Origin: JAWPMV01 sp038527215
GTDB lineage: Bacteria > Bacteroidota > Bacteroidia > J057
Assembly (NCBI GenBank): GCA_038527215.1
Contig: JBCBGC010000023.1
Coordinates: 1-64,000, forward strand
Length of the DNA stretch: 64,000 nt
Direction of reading: 5' to 3'
Position 1 is the stretch's first letter. Every line of letters starts with the position of its first letter. A model generated the notes under the pieces. It saw only the letters and a list, made by a program, of their open reading frames with translations, was not told where the DNA came from and did no database searches. Below are positions 26,687-35,402 of the stretch, in pieces. Position numbers and translations under genes: made by a program.

Positions 26687-27241
26687 ATGGAAAAAAATCC
26701 CTGGACTACGCTGGAAAAAAACTTGCAGTATGACAATCCCTGGATCAGGGTAGAAGAACACCAGGTCTTAAATGCTGCCGGAAATCCGGGCATATATGGG
26801 ACGGTGCATTTCAAAAACCAGGCGGTAGGGGTAGTGCCCTATGAAGCCGGGCATATTTGGATGGTCGGCCAATACCGCTATCCGTTGGACCGCTACTCCT
26901 GGGAAATCCCGGAAGGAGGGGGGCCCTGGGGAGAAGATCCGCTGGCGACGGCCAAACGAGAACTCGCGGAAGAAACCGGCTTTTCTGCGCGAGACTACCA
27001 ACCCATCCTGGAAATGCACCTCTCTAATTCAGTTTCAGATGAATGGGGCATCGTCTATCTGGCCACTGGCCTGGAAGCGGGAAAAGCCCACCCAGAGGAA
27101 GATGAAGCTTTACAGGTGGAAAAATGGAGCCTGGAAGAAGCGCTGGCTCGGGTAGAAAGTCGGGAGGTAACGGATTCTTTAACGGTGGCTGCTATTTATA
27201 AACTGATGCTGATGCAGTGTCGGGGAGAACTGCCCGGGTAA
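26687..27241 (+). CDS. Nudix hydrolase, ADP-ribose pyrophosphatase-like
   Basis: A 184-residue cytosolic enzyme. The Nudix box is complete: GGGPWGE-x7-REL-A-EETG at about residues 80-101. The preceding IWMVGQYRYPLDRYSWEIPEGG is characteristic of ADP-ribose/NDP-sugar pyrophosphatases (NudF-like), which cleave ADP-ribose to AMP and ribose 5-phosphate. It starts 15 bases after the transporter stop, so the two are probably cotranscribed. Confidence 0.9.
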   Translation: MEKNPWTTLEKNLQYDNPWIRVEEHQVLNAAGNPGIYGTVHFKNQAVGVVPYEAGHIWMVGQYRYPLDRYSWEIPEGGGPWGEDPLATAKRELAEETGFSARDYQPILEMHLSNSVSDEWGIVYLATGLEAGKAHPEEDEALQVEKWSLEEALARVESREVTDSLTVAAIYKLMLMQCRGELPG

Positions 27242-27299
27242 GGCGAGAAAAAAGCCAGAATTTTGTGAGGGCTCTGCAGATTTTTTATTTCTTTGCAGG

Positions 27300-29306
27300 A
27301 TGCCAGCACCCGTAGAACTACCCGATCGCATGTCTTTTGAACGTTCCGGCTTGTCGGACGAGTTTCTCCTTTCATTGTATGAAGACCTGCTCCTGCCACG
27401 TATGTTGGAGGAGAAGATGATGATCTGGCTTCGCCAGGGCAAAATTTCCAAATGGTTTTCTGGTATCGGCCAGGAAGGGATTGCCGTGGGACTGACCCGC
27501 GCCCTGCAATCGGAGGATGTGATTCTTCCCCTACACCGAAATCTGGGCATTTTCACCACCCGGGAAGTACCCATTCCCCGACTGGTCGGACAATGGCTGG
27601 GCAAAGCTTCCGGCTTTACCCAGGGAAGGGATCGCTCTTTTCACTTTGGCACGGAAGATTACCGCATTTATGGCATGATCTCTCATCTGGGAGCCATGCT
27701 GCCGGTGGCAGATGGCCTGGCCCTGGGCAGCAATCTGGATGATAAGGATTATATCGCGGTGCCCTTTTCTGGGGATGGAGGTACCAGTGAGGGAGATGTG
27801 CATGAAGCCCTGAACCTGGCTTCAGTCTGGGACCTCCCGGTCCTGTTTGTGGTGGAGAACAACGGCTACGGCCTGTCCACGCCAACCTGGGAACAATATC
27901 GCTGTGAAAAGCTCTCTGACCGGGCCGCAGGCTATGGCATGAAAGGCTATACCATCGATGGCAACAATGTGCTGGAGGTCTACCAGGTAGTCCGGGCCAT
28001 TGCTGCTCAGATGCGAAAGGACAAAAAGCCGGTTTTCCTGGAATGCAGAACCTTTCGGATGAGAGGGCATGAGGAAGCTTCCGGCACCAAATACGTGCCT
28101 CAGGGCCTGATGGATGCCTGGTCGCAACGCGATCCGATCCACCAATTCGAAACCTTTCTCCTCGAAGAAAAGCTCCTCACGGAAAAGTCGGTGCTGGACA
28201 TCCGCAAGCGGGTCAAACAGCGGATCAACAAAGAAGTAGAACTCGCTTATACCGCAGAGAATATTGAGGTTTCCCTGATGCGGGAAATGGACAGTGTCTA
28301 TGCGCCCATGGTGGCCAGTTATCAAACCAACCTCCCGGAAGAAAAACAGGAGATGCGCTTCATTGATGCCATCTCAGATGGGTTACGCGAAGGAATGCGG
28401 CACCACCCGGATTTGGTATTGATGGGACAGGACATTGCTGAATATGGCGGGGTTTTTAAGATTACCGATGGCTTCCTGGAGGAGTTTGGCAAAAAGCGGG
28501 TTCGGAATACCCCGCTCTGTGAGTCGGCCATCCTCGGAGCAGGTATGGGCCTTTCCCTGGCCGGAAAACGCGCCATGGTCGAAATGCAATTTGCTGATTT
28601 CGTCTCCTGTGGCTTTAACCAGATCGTCAACAACCTGGCAAAGACTCACTATCGCTGGGGACATGCGCCCAACGTAACTGTACGCATGCCTACCGGAGGT
28701 GGGACAGCAGCCGGGCCTTTTCATTCTCAAAGCAATGAATCCTGGTTCACCCATGTACCCGGATTGAAAATCGTCTATCCTTCCAATCCGCAAGATGCCA
28801 AGGGCTTGCTACTGGCTGCCATTTATGACCAAAATCCTGTCCTCTATTTCGAGCATAAAGCCTTGTACCGCTCCTTGAAAGGGGAAGTACACGCGGATTA
28901 TTTCCATACTCCCATCGGCAAAGGCGCGATTTCGCAGGAAGGAGAAGATCTGAGTATCATTACCTATGGCATGGGCGTGCACTGGGCCAGGGAAATAGCG
29001 GCTGAACTGGACGCCGCTATTGAGATCGTTGATCTTCGCAGCCTCCTGCCGTGGGATAAGGAGCTGGTTTTTGCCAGTGTCCGCAAAACAGGCAAGGCGT
29101 TGGTGCTGTATGAGGATACTTATACCGGCGCTTTTGGAGCTGAGATAGCTGCCACCATTTCGGAAGCCTGCTTCCAGGAACTGGATGGTCCGGTGGTGCG
29201 GGTGGGCTCGCTGGATACCCCGGTGCCTTTCCACGCTGAATTGGAACAACAGTTCATGGCAAAATCCAGACTAAAAGAGCGTTTACAGTACCTCATGGAT
29301 TATTAG
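27300..29306 (+). CDS. Fused E1 alpha/beta 2-oxoacid dehydrogenase (branched-chain type)
   Basis: A 668-residue fusion. The alpha part (about 1-330) has the thiamine-diphosphate motif GDGGTSEGD...VVENN, with ECRTFRMRGHEE near its end. The beta part (about 348-668) begins MRFIDAISDGL and contains GQDIAEYGG and TPLCESAILGAGMG, and ends with the transketolase C-terminal domain (IEIVDLRSLLPWD). Single-chain E1 of this type is common in Bacteroidota and decarboxylates branched-chain 2-oxoacids or pyruvate for an E2/E3 complex. No E2 or E3 gene is in the window. It lies 58 bases after the Nudix stop. Confidence 0.93.
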   Translation: MPAPVELPDRMSFERSGLSDEFLLSLYEDLLLPRMLEEKMMIWLRQGKISKWFSGIGQEGIAVGLTRALQSEDVILPLHRNLGIFTTREVPIPRLVGQWLGKASGFTQGRDRSFHFGTEDYRIYGMISHLGAMLPVADGLALGSNLDDKDYIAVPFSGDGGTSEGDVHEALNLASVWDLPVLFVVENNGYGLSTPTWEQYRCEKLSDRAAGYGMKGYTIDGNNVLEVYQVVRAIAAQMRKDKKPVFLECRTFRMRGHEEASGTKYVPQGLMDAWSQRDPIHQFETFLLEEKLLTEKSVLDIRKRVKQRINKEVELAYTAENIEVSLMREMDSVYAPMVASYQTNLPEEKQEMRFIDAISDGLREGMRHHPDLVLMGQDIAEYGGVFKITDGFLEEFGKKRVRNTPLCESAILGAGMGLSLAGKRAMVEMQFADFVSCGFNQIVNNLAKTHYRWGHAPNVTVRMPTGGGTAAGPFHSQSNESWFTHVPGLKIVYPSNPQDAKGLLLAAIYDQNPVLYFEHKALYRSLKGEVHADYFHTPIGKGAISQEGEDLSIITYGMGVHWAREIAAELDAAIEIVDLRSLLPWDKELVFASVRKTGKALVLYEDTYTGAFGAEIAATISEACFQELDGPVVRVGSLDTPVPFHAELEQQFMAKSRLKERLQYLMDY

Positions 29307-29412
29307 GCCTGCTTACTGATCCACCCTTTTGTGAGCCTTTTCATACCAACTTGTCTTTGGATTCGTTAGGATAAACTGGAAATATGCCTGTCATATAGCT
29401 GGTATATCTACA

Positions 29413-29444
29413 TTTGGGCGTGCACGCCCTTTTTGGTAGTTTTG
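29413..29444 (+). promoter_or_regulatory. Bacteroidota promoter of the MCE gene
   Basis: TTTG at 29413-29416 and TAGTTTTG at 29437-29444 with a 20-base spacer, a full match to the TTTG/TAnnTTTG consensus. The predicted transcription start is near 29448, 24 bases before the GTG at 29472. Confidence 0.75.
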
Positions 29445-29471
29445 CCACTTCAACAACCAAACGAATCAACT

Positions 29472-30491
29472 GTGAATCTAAGTAATGAAGCCAAATTCGG
29501 GGTATTTGCGGTCGCTACCGTTGCCTTGATCCTTTATGGCATTTCCTTTATGTCCGGTTCCCAGTTCTTTGGGGCTCCTCTGGTACTCTATGCCAAATAT
29601 TCCAATGTGGAAGGCCTGATTCGCGGCAATCCGATCATGATCAACGGCCTGCAGGTAGGACGCGTTACGGCCCTGGACCTCGATATGACCGAAGGCATGG
29701 CCACCGCTAAACTCGAGTTTGATGATGAGTTGGAAATCCCGGATAATTCCGAAGCCATGATTTACAGCGTGGATTTGTTGGGGTCGAAAGGGGTGAAAAT
29801 TTGGGTGCCTGATTCCCTGCAACCTTCGACGGCCTTGATGGAAAGTGGAGAATTTATCCTGGGTACCCTGGAAGCAGGGATTTTTGATGAAGCGGAAAAA
29901 CTGGTAACTACCCAGGGGGCGCAAATCCTGGTTGAGGTTGGAAAACTCTCTGTGAAACTCAATGAGATCGTGGCCCAGACCCAGCAGCTGCTGGTAGATC
30001 AAAACAACCAGAATTCCCTGCGGGCTACCTTGAACAACATTCAGGCTTCCTCCGCTAACCTGACCAGCATTACCGATGAGGTAGATAGTCTGGCGAAGGA
30101 GATCACCCGCATCGCCAATGATGCCGTCAGTATCGTCCGCAACTTCGAGGGCAACAATGCCAACATCAACGACATCATCACCAACGTCCGCAAAACCACC
30201 GACTCCCTGGTTACTGCCTCTGTGGAGGTCAAGGAAATCATGACCGATGCCAGTGCTGCGGTATCCCGCGTGGACAATATGGTGGCCAAAATTGATACAG
30301 AATCCGGCACCCTCGGAAAACTGTTGAATGATACCCAGCTTTACGATAGCCTCACCGCGACCACCGAGAATGTGAATGCCCTCTTGCGGGAAATCAAAGC
30401 CAATCCCGGTCGCTTTTTCGATGATTTCAAGATTTACCTCATCGAACGCAAGACCGCCCGCACCTTGGAAAAAGATATTAAGCGGGAGTAG
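29472..30491 (+). CDS. MCE/MlaD-family phospholipid-transport protein
   Basis: A 340-residue protein anchored by one N-terminal helix (about 8-25) with an MCE domain (about 30-115, VEGLIRGNPIMINGLQVGRV). A long helical, coiled-coil-like region follows (about 130-310) with repeated Thr/Ala/Asn/Asp-rich heptads. This matches MlaD/PqiB-type periplasmic components of lipid transport between the membranes. No Mla ATPase or permease gene is adjacent. The GTG at 29472 was chosen because the promoter lies just upstream; a longer frame from a TTG at 29433 would overlap the promoter. Confidence 0.9.
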   Translation: MNLSNEAKFGVFAVATVALILYGISFMSGSQFFGAPLVLYAKYSNVEGLIRGNPIMINGLQVGRVTALDLDMTEGMATAKLEFDDELEIPDNSEAMIYSVDLLGSKGVKIWVPDSLQPSTALMESGEFILGTLEAGIFDEAEKLVTTQGAQILVEVGKLSVKLNEIVAQTQQLLVDQNNQNSLRATLNNIQASSANLTSITDEVDSLAKEITRIANDAVSIVRNFEGNNANINDIITNVRKTTDSLVTASVEVKEIMTDASAAVSRVDNMVAKIDTESGTLGKLLNDTQLYDSLTATTENVNALLREIKANPGRFFDDFKIYLIERKTARTLEKDIKRE

Positions 30492-30502
30492 ATTTTTCCT
30501 CC

Positions 30503-30510
30503 TATATTTG
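30503..30510 (+). promoter_or_regulatory. Bacteroidota -7 box (TATATTTG) upstream of the MITE-like element
   Basis: An exact TAnnTTTG just left of the 159-bp inverted-repeat element and about 195 bases before the dehydrogenase gene. The element may have been inserted between this promoter and the gene. No -33 TTTG was seen. Confidence 0.4.
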
Positions 30511-30518
30511 CAGATTAA

Positions 30519-30677
30519 GAGCCTGTTTAATTTTGAGCTTTAGCCAGGAATAAGTAGGATTTTGGGGTTCTGAGGAACCATTTTTCTGAGGCATAGCGTG
30601 CTATGGCGAAGGCAAATGGTGAAATCAGGTTCCCATAAGACAATTATTCCTCTGAAGAATAATGTTGAAACAGGCTC
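30519..30677. mobile_element. MITE-like element with 10-bp terminal inverted repeats and TAA duplication
   Basis: The ends are GAGCCTGTTT (30519-30528) and AAACAGGCTC (30668-30677), perfect inverted repeats. They are flanked by direct TAA on both sides (30516-30518 and 30678-30680), which looks like a target duplication. The 159-bp interior has no reading frame and is itself partly palindromic, with GGTTC/GAACC, ACCATTT/AAATGGT and CATAGC/GCTATG arms. Size, ends and flanks fit a miniature inverted-repeat element mobilised by a transposase elsewhere. Transcribed, it would form a long imperfect hairpin in the leader of the next gene. Confidence 0.65.
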
Positions 30678-30705
30678 TAAGTGCAAGTAACGAGAGGAAT
30701 ATCCC

Positions 30706-32334
30706 ATGCAAAAAGCATTCTTTAACGTCCCAGTACCTCAAAACGAAAAAGTCCTGTCTTATGCCCCTGGCAGTCCTGAACGGACTGAGCTTCAGGCAAC
30801 CCTGGCTCAGATGTCCGGGGAGGTCATAGACATTCCCATGTACATTGGCAGTGAAAAGGTTCACACTGATCAGAAAATGAGCTGTAGCCCCCCGCATGAC
30901 CACCAGCATGTGATCGGACATTACAGCTATGGTGACAAAAGCCATGTACAGGCGGCCATAGATGCTGCCTTGGCGGCCAAACCGGCCTGGGAAGCCATGT
31001 CCTGGGAGCACCGGGCTTCCATCTTCCTGAAAGCCGCAGATTTACTATCCGGTCCCTGGCGGGCGCGCATGAATGCCGCGACCATGCTGGCCCAATCCAA
31101 AAATGCCTTCCAGGCGGAGATTGATGCCGTAGCAGAGTTTTGCGACTTCCTACGGTTCAACGTAGCCTACATGACCCAGATCTATAAAGATCAGCCCCAG
31201 TCTCCGGCAGGCATGTGGAACAGATTGGAATACCGCGCGCTGGAAGGCTTTGTCTTTTGTATCACGCCCTTCAATTTTACTTCCATTGCGGGGAATCTGC
31301 CTGCTTCAGCTGCGCTGATGGGCAACGTGGCGGTTTGGAAACCAGCGGAAAGCCAGATTTATTCTGCCCGCATCATCATGGAGATTTTTGAAGAAGCGGG
31401 CTTGCCTGCTGGGGTAATCAACCTCATCTATGTAGATGGGCCTGAAGCAGGAGAAGTGGTGTTCAACCATCCTGATTTTGCCGGGCTTCACTTCACCGGT
31501 TCTACCGGCGTATTCCGTCATCTTTGGAAGACCATTGGCCAGAATATCGAAAAGTACAAAACCTATCCCCGCATCGTGGGAGAGACAGGTGGCAAGGATT
31601 ATATCATGGCGCATCCTTCAGCTGATGCCATGGCCGTAGCGACCGCTATTTCCCGAGGGGCTTTTGAGTTCCAGGGACAAAAGTGTTCGGCTGCTTCAAG
31701 GGTTTATCTACCTAAATCCCAATATGACACCATCATGGAGCGGGTGAAAACCGATCTAGCCAGCTTTAAGATGGGCGATCCCGCTGATTTCTCCAACTTC
31801 ATCAATGCAGTCATCGATGAGCGCGCCTTTGACAAAATTGCCAGCTATATCGACCGGGTGAAGGCTTCTCCGGATGCGGAAATTTTCGCCGGTGGAGGCT
31901 ATGACAAAAGCAAAGGCTACTTTATAGAGCCTACCGTGGTCGCCGCGAAAGACCCTAAATTCCTCACCATGTGTGAAGAGATTTTTGGGCCGGTGGTTAC
32001 GGTGTACTGCTATGAGGATGCAGATTTCGAAGGCACCCTGGATATCCTGGATGAAACCGGACCTTATGCATTGACCGGGGCTTTATTTGCCACCGATCGT
32101 CACGTGATCGATCAGGCGGCGCGTCGGCTTCAGCACACCGCTGGCAACTTCTACATCAATGACAAGCCAACCGGTGCCGTCGTAGGCCAGCAACCCTTTG
32201 GAGGCGGTAGAGCATCTGGCACCAATGACAAAGCAGGTTCCTATTTGAACCTCTTGCGTTGGGTATCGCCTCGCACCATCAAAGAGACCTTCGTCCCCGC
32301 AAAGGATTACCGCTATCCTTTTCTGGGTGAATAG
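30706..32334 (+). CDS. pruA: L-glutamate gamma-semialdehyde dehydrogenase (1-pyrroline-5-carboxylate dehydrogenase)
   Basis: A 542-residue cytosolic aldehyde dehydrogenase that oxidises glutamate-5-semialdehyde to glutamate with NAD+, the second step of proline breakdown. The catalytic Glu is in VGETGGKD and the nucleophile Cys in GQKCSAAS, with FTGSTGVF and EEIFGPVV as further landmarks. The length fits the roughly 540-residue P5C dehydrogenase subgroup. It has its own strong terminator downstream, and its promoter region carries the MITE-like element. Proline dehydrogenase is not in the window. Confidence 0.94.
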   Translation: MQKAFFNVPVPQNEKVLSYAPGSPERTELQATLAQMSGEVIDIPMYIGSEKVHTDQKMSCSPPHDHQHVIGHYSYGDKSHVQAAIDAALAAKPAWEAMSWEHRASIFLKAADLLSGPWRARMNAATMLAQSKNAFQAEIDAVAEFCDFLRFNVAYMTQIYKDQPQSPAGMWNRLEYRALEGFVFCITPFNFTSIAGNLPASAALMGNVAVWKPAESQIYSARIIMEIFEEAGLPAGVINLIYVDGPEAGEVVFNHPDFAGLHFTGSTGVFRHLWKTIGQNIEKYKTYPRIVGETGGKDYIMAHPSADAMAVATAISRGAFEFQGQKCSAASRVYLPKSQYDTIMERVKTDLASFKMGDPADFSNFINAVIDERAFDKIASYIDRVKASPDAEIFAGGGYDKSKGYFIEPTVVAAKDPKFLTMCEEIFGPVVTVYCYEDADFEGTLDILDETGPYALTGALFATDRHVIDQAARRLQHTAGNFYINDKPTGAVVGQQPFGGGRASGTNDKAGSYLNLLRWVSPRTIKETFVPAKDYRYPFLGE

Positions 32335-32379
32335 AAGCATAATATCCCACAGAGGGAATCCTCCTGGATAAAAATCCTG

Positions 32380-32412
32380 CAGGGTCAAGGTCGGCCTTGA
32401 CCCTGTTTTTTT
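32380..32412 (+). terminator. Intrinsic terminator of pruA
   Basis: A perfect 11-bp stem (32380-32390 with 32395-32405), TCGG loop, followed by seven T residues. It lies 46 bases after the pruA stop. Confidence 0.95.
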
Positions 32413-32452
32413 GCCTATATTGTGGCTTTTTCTACCCCAAACAACTCCTACA

Positions 32453-33511
32453 TTGTCCCGCCATCTTTTCGTTTACGCAGGTATTCTCCTCCTTTTTATC
32501 CATTGTCGAACCGCGGCAGAATCCCCTGAAGCAGTACCGGTCGTTTTTTCCCCGGAGTTAGAAGTATTTCCGGTAAATAGCAGTATCCGCGCCATCGCAG
32601 CGGTCAGTGCAGAGGAAGTGTGGTACGCCGGAAATCGGGGCCAATATGGATATACCCTGGATGGAGGCAAAAGCTGGGTGCGGGATAGCATGTATTGGGA
32701 AGGAAAACCCCTTGAATTTCGTGCCCTGGTGGTAAAAGAAAGCGCGGTTTTTTTGCTGTGCACCAAAAGCCCGGCTCTGCTCTTTCGGTCCCAGGATCGG
32801 GGGGCTTCCTGGGAACTTGTCTATCAGGAAAGCGGAAAAGGGGTTTACTACAACGCCATGGCTTTTTGGGATGAACGAGAAGGCATTGCGGTAGGAGATC
32901 CGGTGAAAAGCGGCTGCCTTTCGGTGATCATTACCCGGGATGGGGGAAAGCATTGGGAAAAACTTCCCTGTACCACCTTGCCTCCCCTGGTGGAGGGAGA
33001 AGCTGGTTTTGCGGCGTCTAACACCAATATAGCTACCTATCAGAATCATGCCTGGGTTGCTACTGGCGGGCAAAAAGCGCGCGTTTTTCACTCTCCCGAC
33101 CGAGGGCAGAATTGGCAAAGTTTTGACACGCCTATGGCCCAGGGCGGAGATATGACCGGCATTTTTTCCGTAAGCTTCCTCAACGAAAAAGAGGGCATCA
33201 TGGTAGGGGGAGATTGGGAGGATAAAGCGCGGATCAAGGGGAGTAGAGCCTGGACTCAAAATGGCGGTCAGTCCTGGAATACGCTGGCCGATACGGTGGG
33301 CCCAGCTTTCCGGTCTTGTATCCAGTATGTACCGGGTACCCAGGGCAAGGAACTCTTTGCGGTAGGCATTCCCGGCTTGTCCTATTCCGAAGATGGCGGG
33401 CAGTCCTGGCAAACCTTCAGCGAAGAAAGTTTTTATACCATTCGTATGGCCGGAGAAGATCGTTCTGCCTGGATGGCTGGACGGAATAAGGTCGCCCGGC
33501 TCGTTTGGTAA
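32453..33511 (+). CDS. BNR/YCF48-like beta-propeller protein, probable lipoprotein
   Basis: A 352-residue exported protein with repeated Asp-box motifs: DGGKSW, DRGASW, DGGKHW, DRGQNW, NGGQSW and DGGQSW, spaced about 45-60 residues, as in YCF48/photosystem-II-assembly-like and sialidase-like propellers. A hydrophobic N-terminus ends in FIHCRTAA, a possible but non-canonical lipobox. No ATG precedes the signal sequence. The TTG at 32453 is the most plausible start, because an earlier TTG at 32411 falls in the pruA terminator. Likely a surface or periplasmic protein, partner unknown. Confidence 0.82.
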   Translation: MSRHLFVYAGILLLFIHCRTAAESPEAVPVVFSPELEVFPVNSSIRAIAAVSAEEVWYAGNRGQYGYTLDGGKSWVRDSMYWEGKPLEFRALVVKESAVFLLCTKSPALLFRSQDRGASWELVYQESGKGVYYNAMAFWDEREGIAVGDPVKSGCLSVIITRDGGKHWEKLPCTTLPPLVEGEAGFAASNTNIATYQNHAWVATGGQKARVFHSPDRGQNWQSFDTPMAQGGDMTGIFSVSFLNEKEGIMVGGDWEDKARIKGSRAWTQNGGQSWNTLADTVGPAFRSCIQYVPGTQGKELFAVGIPGLSYSEDGGQSWQTFSEESFYTIRMAGEDRSAWMAGRNKVARLVW

Positions 33512-33551
33512 TCCCGCCTACTTGATTAATCTCAGGGCTGTTTAAGCCACC

Positions 33552-34028
33552 ATGAGCGAAATGAAAATTTTTATTCTCACCCTTACTTTCCACGCTTGTT
33601 TTTTTATGGGATTCAGCCAGGACCTATCCACCCCTGCTGCTACCGTCAAGTCTTTTATCCAGGCCTACCAAAGCTGGAATGATGAAGCCTTTCTCCTGAA
33701 AAAAGGCACAGCGCCTGAGGATTTGGAATCCGTGAACGAAAAAATTGAGGCGGGTTATGCTGCCTTCATTCAACAGTTTTGTATTCGGGACTTCAACGCG
33801 CTTTCCTATTCCTATGGCAGTCAGTCAGCGCATCGGATTGAGGTAGAAAAAATTGTTAAAGAAATGGTGGAGGAATCAATAGCCATCCTTTCTACTGAAT
33901 CGGGAACCAAAGACCAGTACGACTTTGCTCAGTATCAATACCATCTCCAAAAGGTCGGCGATCAATGGCGGATTAACAAACTGCTTTGGTGGGATGATTA
34001 TGATGAGCAGTGGTGGGAAATATTGTAG
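33552..34028 (+). CDS. Small secreted protein, unknown function
   Basis: A 158-residue protein with a signal peptide (MKIFILTLTFHACFFMGFSQ after either the Met at 33552 or the one at 33561). The mature part has an amphipathic helix followed by a beta strand rich in Trp at the C-terminus (INKLLWWDDYDEQWWEIL). Size and the helix/strand order recall an NTF2-like fold, but no motif proves it. It follows the BNR gene by 40 bases and may share its transcript. Confidence 0.72.
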   Translation: MSEMKIFILTLTFHACFFMGFSQDLSTPAATVKSFIQAYQSWNDEAFLLKKGTAPEDLESVNEKIEAGYAAFIQQFCIRDFNALSYSYGSQSAHRIEVEKIVKEMVEESIAILSTESGTKDQYDFAQYQYHLQKVGDQWRINKLLWWDDYDEQWWEIL

Positions 34029-34056
34029 GCTTTCCTTTTTCGAATGGTTCCGCTTA

Positions 34057-34100
34057 TTGGTAATTCCCTTTTCCTCAGGTCGCTGAGAAGGGAAGACCAA
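34057..34100. repeat. Long interrupted hairpin (44 bases)
   Basis: Arms TTGGT/ACCAA, TTCCCTT/AAGGGAA and CTCAG/CTGAG are nested around a GTCG loop, giving about 17 paired bases with small bulges. It begins 28 bases after the preceding stop. No T-tract follows in either direction, so it may be a 3' end stabilising structure or a factor-dependent terminator. The remaining 34101-34277 region is AT-rich and shows no gene. Confidence 0.6.
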
Positions 34101-34277
34101 TGATTTAATGCGATTTGCGAATATTTCTTCTCTTCTCGACTGGTAATCAGGCAGCTTAGGCACGATTTTTCGTATATTATCATTAGCCCTCTAAACGTCC
34201 TGCACCCCGAAAGCATAGATACACTGCTGACTTACAACCCCTAAATTGTTGAAAGAATACCACCAAGTAGTGCGTTG

Positions 34278-34997
34278 ATGAGAAATTTCTTGCTAAACCT
34301 ATTTAAAGGAAGAAGGGTAGAGGAAACACCATTTCGTGGTCCCAAAGACTTTTTTTCATACCGGAACTTTAGCTTTTTAGAGGAGGAGATCATCCGCTCA
34401 AGGCAATTAGATTATCTCCTCAAGATGGACCATGCGCCCAGTATTCCTCCTACTGAGCGCCACCAATCTTTTACCACCAGTATCCACTTAATTGAACAGG
34501 CCCTTAATGCCTTGAAAATCGGGCGGGAACAGGTCATGAGCTATCGCAGATTTCGGCAGGCCATTCATGAGCACCAACCCTTCCTGGACGAGCCTTACTA
34601 CGAGCGCTTGCAGAAACAAATGACCAATGGCATTACCCTCTTGGATCTGCGTAAACAGGAATGGGAAGAGCAAAGAGCCGCATTGCCTACTCACTCCGAA
34701 GCAGCTAACCCATCAGCCTTCCTTGCAGTTGCCTCCGTGCGTAATTTCCTTAATGTAGGGGAGTTGGAAAAAGCTGTGGAAGTGCCCCTGGACGTTGATG
34801 ACATGAATCCCCTGTTTCAGCATAGAAATCTCTTCCGGCAGCATATGGCGGAATGGGAAGAAAAGTGGCAGGAGGGCCAGCTCAAGGAATACGAATACTT
34901 ACTGGGCAGGGTAGACCTGGCTTACCGATACCTACAACTGATAGATGCCTATCAGGAATACCTCATCGACCGCAAAAATATCCGTAAAATGGCCTAA
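34278..34997 (+). CDS. Cytosolic helical protein of unknown function
   Basis: A 240-residue, charged, almost entirely helical protein without signal peptide or membrane segment. No family is recognised. The ATG at 34278 follows an in-frame TTG at 34275 and is taken as the start. It ends overlapping the converging downstream gene by 4 bases. The lack of cysteine and the spaced Leu/Glu/Arg pattern suggest a helical bundle. Confidence 0.72.
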   Translation: MRNFLLNLFKGRRVEETPFRGPKDFFSYRNFSFLEEEIIRSRQLDYLLKMDHAPSIPPTERHQSFTTSIHLIEQALNALKIGREQVMSYRRFRQAIHEHQPFLDEPYYERLQKQMTNGITLLDLRKQEWEEQRAALPTHSEAANPSAFLAVASVRNFLNVGELEKAVEVPLDVDDMNPLFQHRNLFRQHMAEWEEKWQEGQLKEYEYLLGRVDLAYRYLQLIDAYQEYLIDRKNIRKMA

Positions 34998-35398
34998 GGC
35001 CTCCCAAAAGGGTAGGGGATCAAACTGCTGGCGCCCATGGCGTTTTTTACATACCTACCCAGACAATCCCCTTGAAAGGCTTCTGGAATGGCCGGGTCGC
35101 CAAGCTCAATCACCGCAGACATGGCAGTGCCTTCCCGCATAAAGTACACTTCCGTGCGCCCCAATTTGGTATAGGGCATAAACTGCCCATACTGCATCAT
35201 TTCCTTCCAAAGGGTATCCGAAACACTGACCAGGTATCGTCGATGCACGGGCCCGGTATTGTTTTCATTTTTTGCTTCTGCTAATTCCCGGAAGTTCCCT
35301 GGCAGGTCCTGCGGCCCCTTTTGAGACAGGAGATTCCAACTCAGGGCGCCCAGCAATACCAGACCCGCCATCCAAAACCAGTTTTTTCGTTCTTTCAT
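34994..35398 (-). CDS. Single-pass membrane or secreted protein, unknown function
   Basis: A 134-residue protein with an N-terminal hydrophobic helix (about 8-25) behind a positively charged start (MKERK), so either anchored or exported. The remaining 105 residues are soluble and of no recognised family. It starts 4 bases after the GH92 stop on the same strand, which makes it the second gene of that operon and suggests a role linked to the mannosidase. Confidence 0.7.
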   Translation of the reverse strand: MKERKNWFWMAGLVLLGALSWNLLSQKGPQDLPGNFRELAEAKNENNTGPVHRRYLVSVSDTLWKEMMQYGQFMPYTKLGRTEVYFMREGTAMSAVIELGDPAIPEAFQGDCLGRYVKNAMGASSLIPYPFGRP

Positions 35399-35402
35399 AC
35401 GC

